A stretch of DNA of 64,000 nt, from assembly GCA_017591395.1 (NCBI GenBank), contig WEDG01007098.1, forward strand, positions 48,775 through 112,774. Reading direction: 5' to 3'. Position 1 is the stretch's first letter. Each line of letters starts with the position of its first letter. The notes beneath the pieces are model-generated. The model was not told where the DNA came from. It made no database searches and saw nothing but the letters and a program-made list of their open reading frames with translations. This document shows, piece after piece, positions 11,379 to 23,300 of this stretch. This DNA comes from Schistocephalus solidus (Eukaryota; Platyhelminthes; Cestoda; Diphyllobothriidea; Diphyllobothriidae). Made by a program: the position numbers and the translations under genes.

Positions 11379-14300
11379 CTAAAAACAGAGAAGTAAAGAA
11401 CAGAAAGTCTTTAGTTTGCTAAATCAACAGATGAGAGCCACGGGATCCTCAATACACATACTAATTGCATCACAGAGAGGTTATTTGAGACAACTGCACG
11501 CGCACCGGGGAAGAGGACGTCAACTGGGTTTACAGTCACATAACCACCTGCCCTTAAACAAACTGAAGATTTTTAAAGATCGCATGCACGGTTTGTTGGC
11601 CACTTTTCCACTAGCTAGCCAACCCGGTAGAGAACACGGATGGCGCCATGCGCAACACAATGTCTCTCTTCTTTTTCAAGAAGTTTCTTCTGTGCTTTTT
11701 AAAAAAAGAAAACATTAGAAAGGTATTAAATCAAAATACACAACAAGACCAAAGGTTTTAAATTCAGATGCAAGAAGGAAATCTTTAACCTTTTAGCAAG
11801 TTTGTCTGGTAAATGTATTTTTAAAGGTAGGTAGAGAAGGTACCAAGCCTTCAAGCAGTTATGTCTAAGTAGAACATGAACACAAAGTAATGCATTACGT
11901 TCAGGGCAGTAGTCGTCCTGAGGTAATAGCTCTGGGCAAGTAAATGAACCAGAAAGGATAGGTACACAAAGCTCACCTGGGAGGCTACCGAGACCGGTAC
12001 TCTTTGAAAAGGTATTGTAATCCCGCATGCTGTCCTCTTTCCTCCGAACAACTTGGTTGCGAGTGGCCTCGTTAACATTCAGACGCACGGAAGGATCTGC
12101 CAATTTCTCGACAAAATAATGAAACTGAACAATAAAACTAAGTGCATTAGAAGAGGAAAATAACTGGAAAAAACTTTCCGGGAATGTGAAAGGCATACTT
12201 CCAAAAAATCGTCACTCAGCCAAAGAAGTGAATACGCGGTTCAGGACGACGTATGATAGATCAAATGTCGGTTTCAATGAGGTCAACCCTGTGTCCCAAC
12301 GCAAGGTGGCGCAGGAACGGTTGCTTGCGCGTGAATTAGACTATAGTGGTAGTAGACATACACTACATCTACCGATCTCTTCCCCCCACCTGGGCCCGGT
12401 GTCATGAACAAATAAAGATGAACGGAAGCGGGATGGGGTGCGCGTGGCTGGCGCGTGCGGAGCCACCCCTTGGCGTGCCGTTAAACCTGGCTCGGATCCC
12501 AATGAGTTGGAATGCCACGTAGGCCACATTACAAAGGATCCGTTTCAGCCTTACTCTCAATCCGGCGGTCAGCCACTCCATAAAAACGCACACTGGGTCA
12601 CCTGCGCGGCTTGAGTTATCCCGTTCAACAAAAATTCTCGAAAGGCATGGCTACCGTTGAAATGATGGTAGCGTTTGACATCGCCAGTATATTCACTTTC
12701 AGCAATAAAAAAGTTATCAGGACGGCAGGAAATAGTTCGATAGTAATAGTGAAGGGAAGCTAAGCAAAACGAAGCAGTTTATCGATTAACTGGGTTTTGA
12801 GTGACTAAATACTCAACGCGCTGTCTTGATCTACAAACAGATCTAGGGAGCAGAGTGCTTGAGAAAAGCGGTCCTATCTCTGCGGCTGGATACTATCATC
12901 GCTGAACTTAAATACTCCAAGGATTCCTGTGTTCAGAAGACGCGAGTTACAATACCCATCTAGTCGAAGCGAACGTGCCAACCCCCTGTACAAACTGCGC
13001 TGTAAAAGGTAAATATCCCCAGGAATACTGGAGGCGGCTTCTTAAGAGTCGGGCGATGATATCGAGCAACATTAAAGATTAAAAGGTGCAAAAACGTAGA
13101 TCAGTGAGTAACAACGTAATCTATGTCAATGCATGACGATACTAGACGAATCAGCCAATGAAGAAGGAAAATAATTTAGCAGGTATGCTGAGACCGTGAC
13201 CGAAAGACGGACAAAAGTGAAGTAGATTACAATTATTCGCAGTGTCAATCCCGTGAATACATAGGCAACTTTTCTCAATGTTCCGGGGCGGTAGGTATAT
13301 AATTGTACTAACTTGACGCCAGGGGAATAAAACTACTAAGACTCGAAAATATCACGAAAAAAACAACCGCAGTAGCTCCAAAATTTATGCCAAAACAAGC
13401 AAATACTCACAACAAAATCAGATGAAGGTCCTGGTCTCGTTCAAAGGAATAAAAGCACTTAGTTTTCGAAAATTAAATCAATATTGGCTGAGGATAATAG
13501 GCCCAAAAAATAGATTTTAACTTAAGGATCGAGGGAAATTTTTACAAGTCTAAATTACAAAATGTATTCAGAAATTGGAAGTACACGGTTTCCTTATTGA
13601 ACAGTGACTCGAAGTTCTTAAGTTCAGAGGCACAAGCTCCCCACCCCACCCAAGGCCTTATGGTTTGCCAAACCCGACCTTCACATGCGACCGACATTAG
13701 ATATGTGTAATTCGCTCTAGTAGATCATTGTATAGCGGCTGCCACTAATAGTCCCCCAAGGAGAATTTTTGATGTGATGCGACCGGTAGGTAGGATTTTC
13801 TAAGAAGTACCGACGTAACTGCTCGTTCGCTGCACGGTAATTGAGAAATTCTGATCCGAATAGTTAATTTCACCGCCAGATCGACGTAGTAGCGATGAAA
13901 TCAACGAGCGCATTTCTCCATGGAAACTAGAGAAAAACTAGTTCTGTCAAGTCATAAAGGACTTCTATTCCTATGCTCGATATTTTGATGACGTATTTTG
14001 AATGACATCAGAAATTTGATTTGAACACCCTCTTGGATAAAGTGAATCGGGATCAGCCAGTTAACTTTCTGTACTGAAAAAGTGTGCGTAGAATGCCTTT
14101 TCTTTTCTGGACGTCCACTTAGTAGAACGCCTGATGGAAAAAAGCGCGAAAGTGTATTTCGGAAGAAAAAATGGGCAGTTAATGCTATTTACTTTCTACA
14201 AACAGTAACAAAGCTTATGCCGCCGCTTTACCAACCGAGCTAGGAGAATAGGCACTCCAGATACGATGAAAAAGGAACTCGGCTTTTATGCGAAACACTG

Positions 14301-17300
14301 TGTAAAAACGGCTTTCCCGAACATACCCCACAAACGGAAATGTCAACGGTCAAGGAGTCATTTCTCACACTGATATTTGGAGGGCATCCGGCGATGCTGG
14401 AGCACTCTGGAAACTGACGTAGACCTATTCGGCTGTCGCTTGTCATGCTCGTTTAACTGCATTTACTTCCAATATATAAATTTGTCCATCAGTTAATTGT
14501 TTTTTGCCAACCCCCTGCCATAGAAAGAAGTCTGACAATTGCAGTAATTATTTTTATTCATAAGCGCTGCTATGTCACTAAATGAGAGCCTTAAACTGCG
14601 TTCTATGGCTTCCAGTGCGTGGTTAGGCATTTAAAAGACTTCCAGCTTCCTCTGCGGTTAACCCAAAAGTCTGTTTCGTTTTCCTAGGTACTAGTCATTA
14701 AAATTGGGGGCGGGGAGGCCAGCGGTAGGAAAAAGATGTCACAGATTCCTGCGCACTTTTAACCCCTCGTTCTGTGCGCCACCGTACCCTCAGTATCTAC
14801 ACCTGTGTGCCAGGGTTGTTGTTCGTTTTTCGATGTCTGTTACCTCTTGCAAAGCGTACCTTTTAAACATTCTGTCTTTGTACCTAGATATCTTATCTTT
14901 TAATAACATTTTGTAATTTAACAGCCTTCTACACATGGAATTTCAGGAAAGTGACATCGAGTGTACCCCGAAAATGTCTATACGCTCCCACCCGTAGCCT
15001 CCGACGTAGCGCCTATGTATGACGAAGATGGAGGATCCTATCCCTACAAAGCGGGTTTGACGGTATAACCTGGGACAGGGAGGGCCAATTTAAGTATCCT
15101 AGATCTTTTGAACAATAAAACATACGGCACGGTTGGCAAGTAAAAGCGTAGATGGTCGTGGAAGAGGTCTAAAAGGTCCCATGTAGTGACATAGTAGTGC
15201 TTATGATTACAAATAATCACCGCAAGTTTCAGACTTATTACCACGGCAGGGGGTTGGCAAACAACAATTAACTCTGATTAATAAATTTATACATTGGAAG
15301 TAAACGCAGTTACACGAGCATGACAAGCGACAGCTGGAGAGGTCTACGTCAGTTTACAGGGTGGTCCAGCATCACTTAAGTAATTATCCCTTATCTTGTC
15401 AATTACTCCGGATGAGGCAAAGCATCTGAAAAATACACATTCCTCCAAGGAAGTTAGCCTCCCTTTTTCAATGACACAGACAATGGTGGCGTGATCTCGG
15501 TTGCTTCATATCCTTCGCGATATTAGGTCTTTCCCACGGAAGGTGCATTCTAGTTTATATCAGTAACTTAGTGGGGCATTATAGGAGCGGAAATACCGCT
15601 GAGTCTAATCTACCTATCTATCCAATTTTTAAAGGCCTTTTAGATCACAGATGACACCCCAAAGTCCAGAATTTTTTGATAGGCTAAGATCCTCGGTCCC
15701 CTTGTTTAAGGTATACGGCGAAGCAAAGTACGGAAAATTTTCATTTACGATCACGAGCATCGGGTTGGTGGCACTATGCAATGACTTTATTTTCAGTTGA
15801 GCGTCTGTGGCTTGAAAATAAATCATCCGTGTTTGGAATTTCAGGTGACTGATGCACTGCATTAGACTGGAACATTGAGATCTCCGCGAGTTGTAATCCA
15901 CGTTCCAAGACTCCACTGATCAGAGCATGTCAGAGTGAATATGCGAGCATAATGGAAAAGCTCTTCAATATTCGACTGTCAACTCTTTCTAAGTTCAACC
16001 GCAACATATGCAAGGGATAAAGTCGAAGTGGAAAAAGTGGTGAGGCACTCAAAAATATACCGATTTAAAAATGTACTCAACGAACCTGAGATGAGGTCGT
16101 CCCATGGCAAACCACTTGATGGTCCCTGTGGAGCTGAGGGTCGGGACCGATAAAGCCAGTGCACAAGATTGAAAGCCAGTATTTCAATGTCACCACGGCG
16201 AGAAGGGGGAAGACCTGGAGGGAGGAGGAAAAGAAGGGTGAAATGTGATTATTTTTAGCAAAGCTGACAGCAAGAAATGTAAGTTATGAATCAATTAGGC
16301 AAAGCTGAATTCGGCAGAAAAAATTGAAAGAGATTATCATAACAAACCCTTGTGGGCGTCTCGAGAACAAAATTCGAGGTGCCATTATCCTTCAGCTTGG
16401 GAGAGGGCTTTTCGGCAACATGAACACCGTTAATGTTGTAGAGGGCGACCAGACCGAAGTCTACTAGATAGAACTGAAAAAAACGAGCCTGATATTATGG
16501 AAATGGCTAAAAGCCGTTAAATAAGAGCATGTAAGGATAGTCTGGTGTATGGTTACATTACGGGTGATGTAAATATGTTTTCTAAAAGAAAAAGGATACC
16601 ACAGTTTCAGCTGCTTAAAGGGTTTATATAAAGGAGTTCGTATAGTATGTCCACGTAAAACAGCGCTCGGGAATCAACTATAAAGAAGGAAACAGACGAC
16701 AGAGGCAGAACCCGCACTGATCGGCAAAAGCCTTAAATTCATTTCCTACGCAATGTTACTGTATTATTCTAACGTTAATTCCCCATCATAACACAACAGA
16801 ACCTATGTAAGAACAACATTATCCGCGACGTGACGGTTACTAAAACGGGCCTCAATGAGAGCTGGTTAGTAAATACGCAGACCTTTGTATTTGTACTGCC
16901 CACTAAGGCTTTGACCGCCATCAAATCTTAATTCACAGAGCTGGTCCTGCAACTGTGACTTAAGAGGAAACGATTTCCCAAGTATGTTCGTTGTCGAAAA
17001 ACACCGTGGAAACGGGTAGAGGACCTGAAGACCCATCTGTAAAAAGATATAACCTTTAAGAAAGCAGACACTGTAACCTAAAGACACTAATCTCGGACAA
17101 GGTGGCATGGTCAACCATACATTGTTGGTAACCGATGGGAGGATTCGCGCCTAAAAGCCAGCAAAACAATCGAATTAGGTTGAAGAACCTGAAAAGAGGA
17201 AGGTGAAGTTGTTGATATCTTTTACATTATACCTGGGTATGAAGGGAGCAAGGTACCTGATTTTTTTCGGAACCTCCGAGCAAATTAGAGGCTTTCAAAT

Positions 17301-20300
17301 CGGCGTGGACGTAGTTTTTCGAGTGAATATACTCCAGCGCGTTTAACTGCAATTGTAAATGATAAAACCCGCATTAAAAACAGTTAGAATGATGGAATAA
17401 AGGCAAGAATATAATCAAAATAAACTAAAACTAAAGGTCAGAAAATATTATCGTCTGATGGCAAAATCGGCTTATAAACCGGAAAGGTGTTGCTCTAATG
17501 CGGTGCCGGGCGGGTGGTGTGTCGAGGGAGATTCCGTGTTTTCGGTGAAACGAATGTGATGGTACCCGCTTCAGTGCTAACCGGTGGACTCATGTTTGCG
17601 CGTTTGTCGTCTGGTGCGCGAGTATCTCCAGCCGCGCCTGGGCCAGTAACTGTTCCAAGTCTGTGGGATCACTTGACAAAGGGGAGGGAAGTGGGGGCGG
17701 CTGAAACTATAATAAGATCTCTACAGCAGAAAACTGTTCCATTTTAAAAGCCGCTAAAAAAGTTGCCCCTGATGGGTGTGTTGCCGATTAAATAAGGTTT
17801 CCTGATGCTGTTCGGAGGGATAGAGTAAGAGGCTGGAGCATACCGCTTGAATGGCGATTCCGGGGATATCGAAAGAGGAGAGCCGTTGTTTTAGTAGATA
17901 ATCTTCAAGCGATCCATCAAAACGGTCCATTACAAGGAAGCGGCAGCGTTTTCCATCTGGGGCTATAAAAAGGCCCTTGTCGATGAAACGAGGTATGCCA
18001 AGAAAGTTCAGCCCACGTTGAGTTTTCCATTCTTCCACTAAAGAAAAAAATCACAACCAGTTACATATGCGTGTGCAGGAAATCTCGAGCCTCTTAGTGA
18101 AAATGCACCCTTAGTCGTCTGCAGCTACGACCTCTTAGGACAAATAAACATCGACCTGAAGCAAAATGAAATGAAAATGATACTGGCAAGATACTACAGT
18201 TTAAAGTCCGAATTCATCTACAAATTTATACTAAAACAACTGCTTAGAACCAGTTTGAACAAAGTCTATCCGAAAACAGCGATCACAGCAACTACAACAG
18301 CACACAAAGCAACAAAAGTGAACGGACAATGGGTGATGAAGATGGGAAGGTGAAAAAAACCCGCATGGAAGGCAATAAACAAAAGGACAAAGTTGATTCC
18401 TTATACCCATAGAAGCTACGGTCAATAAAAATTTAGCCAACTACAGCAGGCCTGACGTCACAAAACTACAATCCAGGTACTGAGACCGCTCGCGCTACGC
18501 CCTTAGAAACTGATTACTTACGAAATCACACCGAAAACTGTCCACTCCGAAACAGTATTCAGACCCAAAATAACTGATCTGTTCACTGTTAATAAGAGTG
18601 GTGGCAGCAAAATACACATGTTTTCGCAGGCACAAAATCTCGGGAAAGCGGATTCATCTGTTAACCTAGCTGCTGGCTACGCCACTCGTCCACAGGTCCA
18701 ATTGTTGACCCAGCCGCTGGTTACACGTTGCGCCCGCGGGTGGTGGATAGTGGAATGGCCAACAGTGAAGGTTAGTTGTGAAATAAACAAGATCTCGGGG
18801 TTGGACAATTAAGCAGTCGCGGACCAACAGCAACAGTGTACAAGGACGCGGAAGGCAGGGATCCGGTAAGCTGATCATCTTGTAAAATATCACAAATCTC
18901 GATAACGACACTGATAAATGCCAACCGTGGAGTGCCACTAAATAATTCTGTTTGCCAATACCGTCTTGCGGTTATGTTTCTGACCTAAAGCCATGGAAGA
19001 CAGATAGAAACTGGAGGTTCTAGGTCAACGTTCCGTGAGAATAAACACTCAAGTGAAGTAATCTGATTTTATTTCGAGGTTAACAATCCGAAATAGCCAG
19101 AAAAACTTTACGTGGGCAGATCGGGCCATCCAAAAAAAGAGTATAAAGATGGATTGGGTATGTTCGCCGTCGATTGCTCAATGAAGCTGGTGTTGCTACC
19201 CCTGTGCCTAGACGAGCTCCATGAATATGTTAACTAAAAACCTGGTATTCTACACTCTTTAAAACATGGAGAGGGTTCCTGAACCAGCGGCACTTGTTCT
19301 TGACTGCTGCGATGACAGTGAATCGAATAATACAGTCCACTGCTATTAGTAATTGACAGTTTGATCGTCGTTTCCGACGATATCCACCGTTTGGCCCACA
19401 GCAAGGTGGACGCGTAAATTAGGTTCTAGTGATAGTAGACTTGTGCAGCATCGAGCACACTCTCCCTTCCTTCACCCTCTTAGACCTAGTGTCAAGACCG
19501 GAGGCGAGATCAGGCGCATGTGGCTGGTGCAGCGTGAGCTTGTGCCTAGGCGTGCTAACACAACCCACCTCTGCGCGTATCCCACATGCCTGGCCCGCAC
19601 ACAAGGGATCAGGATTGAAACAATTGGAGGAGAAAACGGGGAGCACCTCGGATTTCAACTGGGTGGGAGTAGCATAGAAGCCACATTGTAGCTTGACTCT
19701 CCGTCAGTCTGCAGTTTTTCAAACCAGGGCTTGTAGTGCACTGTGGTAGATTCAAGCACATCAGATGATTTATAGCGCGAAGTATGCGCTGAGAAGCTAC
19801 ATCTTTCTCTCTTACCTCCCTCAGGAATAGTCTATGAACCGAGTCTGTCAACCAACCGATGCTGACATCGAGAAGTGGTCGGCAGAGCTGAACAGCCCAT
19901 CTGTTCGTGGCCAGACACACGACCTGGCACCCCACACGAGGATTTCACTCAAATGGGGTTGGCGGCTCGAACCTCACATGCATGAGAGTACCATAAAGGC
20001 CACGGGGAGAAGTCAAAAAGCTCGCATCTCACTTATGTGAGAAGTGCCGATTCCATGAATGTGAGTGAGCTGAGACGGATTTGTGCGTGATGTGTGTTGG
20101 TGAGATAGGTGGTCAAAGAGTATGACCGGTGGTGTTTTACTGCCTGGATGCGCATATGGTCGAGTACGTCCATGCGGTGACTTCCTTTGGGTAAGTAGTG
20201 CGATCAGCTGACGAGAGTATGATGGATTACGTTGGCGCTTCTAGCACTGGTTCACGAGTTTCTGTACAATGGGTTCCCTAATGACAGAGCAGGCCGATGG

Positions 20301-23300
20301 GTGATGTGCATGCGCGGTGAGAATATGGGCAATATAGTTTGGGCGTCGCTGGGTCAGCTATGGTGGTGCTGCTGCTAGGGTTCGCCACGATAGTTGGGGA
20401 AGGAGTTTGTAGAACTGAAGATGGAGATTTCGCGGGTGTGTAAGGGGTGCTAATATTGCGGTGAGTTCCACTGCAGTGGATACGCATGTTGCCAAACCGG
20501 TCTCTGCTGTTCGTGCATGTGCGTGGCCATTGCGGAAAACGAAAGCGGATGCGGCGAATGTATATCGAGGGCTCCTGACACTGGTACGCTGGTCGCAGTG
20601 CGATGGATTCGCAAGTAACGGAACGCGTCTACTAGCATGAAAAAAAAAACATGAGAGTAAAGAGGGTGGAAGCCTCACGCCGTTGCTCACTGCGAATGCT
20701 TCGAATGCTGTCCCGTTGACAGTAACGTGCGCCATCATCTCGTCGTGAAGCTGACGTACTATGTGATTGAATCGCTCAGGAAAACCAAATTTTTACATGA
20801 TTTTCCTGAGCCTATCGCGTTTCACCATGTCGAAGACTTCAGGTGATTGAATGTAGTGGAGAAGTGGGTCAGCATCTCCACATGCTTCTTCGTAGTATGG
20901 GGGGGCACGAGAATCATGTCAGTGGTTCCATGGTGTGGTCAGAAGATGGGTTACCGATTAACCCAGCTACCCAGCGCATGCACAGGTGGCGGATAGTGGA
21001 ACGGCCTTCAGTGAAGGTAAGCTGTGAACTAAGCACTCCCAAGTCTGGCGAATAGGCAGCCGCTGACGAGCAGCGACAGTGGTACCAGAGTGCGACGGGC
21101 CGTCTGGCACGCCAAAAGCCTTACAAAAAGCCGCAAAGCCCGATGACGGCGCTGTGACATGGCGACTGTGAACTACCATTAAATAAGTCCGCTTGCCCTC
21201 GCTGCCTTGTGGGTAGGACCTTGAACCAAAGCACTAGAGGAGACAACTTCGAACAAACAATCCGAGCGGCTGCTGGGGACCCACCCGTACACACAATTCT
21301 CACGATATTTTATGAAAATATGTCCGAATATATTACGATGATCCATGCTACGGCGTCCGCGGGAACCTACGCGCTCCGCAACCCTAGTCCAGTGGTACAG
21401 GTGAATATTATGCGAGCTGGACTACTCAATCGGAATCGGACCCTTGGTATTGGATGCTGGAATTTTCGAACGTTCCTGGACCCTGGTAGCCAAAGTCTTA
21501 CGGCGCGCAGCCTCTATCAGTACAACGTAGATATGCGCAGTCTGTTAGAAGTCCGAATCCCTGACTCAGTCTCTCGGGAAATAAAGATCCCGGGAGTCAA
21601 CTCACATTTCACGCTGTATCGCAGTGGCCCTCGTAACTCCTTTGGTAGACATGGTGTGGCGATCGCTCTCTCAAAACAAACGAACAGTGCACTGCTTGCT
21701 TGAGAACTATTCAATGAACGGATGGCCTAAGTGCGACAGAAAGGTCACTACACAAACATCTCTATCGTCTCCGTGTACGCACCAACTTCCGCTGCTGAAC
21801 AGCACAACAAAGAGACGTTTTACTCGCAGTTGCAAGCGTTAGTTGAAAGAATACCTCACCGCGGTCTGCTGATTGCTGCTGGGGACTGGAATGGCTGGAC
21901 CGGACGTGGTGACTCCATAAACAGTCACCTTTTTGGTCGTTTTGGGCGTGGTTCACGATGTCAAAATGGTGAGACTGTTGAACTTTGATGACCAGAACCG
22001 ACTGTTTGTCGTGAACACGTGCTTCCAGTACCGCAACAAACACCTGCTGATCTGGTATTCAAACGACGGTTATACGGCCAGTCATATCGACTACATACTA
22101 GTCAATTCACAGTTCCGTTGCTGGGTTCATAGCAGATCTATGTGTGGTGCCAAGACTGGTAACGCCTATGGGTCTGACCACGTTCTCGCTCGTACACGCT
22201 TGAAGGTACACCTATCATCCGCACCCGAATTGCCACGCGCTAGATGCCTCGATGTCACCAAAAACCGACAACCCGGAATGGGCAAGGCCCTGAACAGAGA
22301 AACCCGATCCTGTTTTAGTACTACAGCAGACGGAGAAGGCAGAAGTTAGTGGTCATCACTGAAAGCATTCGTCTATGGGGCGACTGTGACAATCCTTGGA
22401 TATACCCAGCGACGTTGCAGTGAGTGGATCAGCGGAAGAATCCTGCAGTCATGTGCTCAGATGGCTTGAGCCAGGTTCCGTAGCGATGCTTCCTTCCACA
22501 AACTCCGAAAGATTATGACTGAATCGGCTATGTGGACCGGAAGAAATATTGGGCTGAAATAGCGACCTTCATACAGCAAACCTCAGACGTTGGTGACATT
22601 CAAAAACTACCAAATTATCCTCCAAGTTACTGGTAATCCCTCCACACTGATTGACTCCGTTCGCGACGCGAATGGCGGTTTTATTACTGAAAACTTGGCC
22701 CAGGTCGAGCGCTGGGTTGAGCACTTTCAGCACCTCAACTTTGATGCCGAGCCCAGCACCCCCTTCCTACGTGCAGCGGAGTCTCCACCCTCTCCTGTCT
22801 ATGCATTGTCATACGACCCCCCCTTCTGAAGGAGAAGTCACTGATGCCATACAAAGGTTGCGCAACAACAGGGCCCCTGGAGAGGGCGGTATACCCGCTG
22901 AAATCTACAGGTCTTGTGTCGACACACTGGTGTCCTGGCTCCATCACGTGACTATACAAGCGCGAAGAGACGAGGTTGTTCCTAATGACTGGGGCTCAGG
23001 AATCCTTGTGCCTGTCTACAAGAATAGAGATAAGACGACATGCGAGAAATACCGCGGCATAAGTATTATCCACGTTGCTGTGAATATCTTCGCTGTTATC
23101 TTTCTCAGGCGATTCCATGTTGTGCAAAACTCTTGGACGAGGCCAAACCAAGCCGGATTCCGTGCTGGGTGTGGACGTGCGGACCAAATATTCACTAAGG
23201 CGCATCCTTGAATTTCGCCATATTTACCAGCGACCGAAAGCCATCTGCTTTTTCAAAGTTTGCCACCGCGTTCGATCCCGTGTATAGTGAATCCTTATGC

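Noticed and set aside
11726..12196. 156-codon minus frame as an independent gene
   Set aside because: Its middle is VRK exon 8 (11,977-12,096); the rest is intron sequence that happens to be open.
14219..14255. tRNA-like 5' half (CTCCTAGCTCGGTTGGTAAAGCGGC on the minus strand, given here in part)
   Set aside because: There is an A-box-like text only; no B-box or matching acceptor end follows, so no feature is called.
16866..17114. 82-codon minus frame with an acceptor-like TTTTTACAG and residues MGLQVL..TTNIL, considered as a VRK exon
   Set aside because: It has no catalytic-loop residues. The exon at 17,257-17,346 carries HADLKASN and joins exons 4 and 6 in phase, leaving no room for this frame.
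20880..20990. Start of a host gene upstream of the RTE-like element
   Set aside because: The frame overlaps the dispersed repeat shared with 18,690-18,970, so it is repeat sequence.
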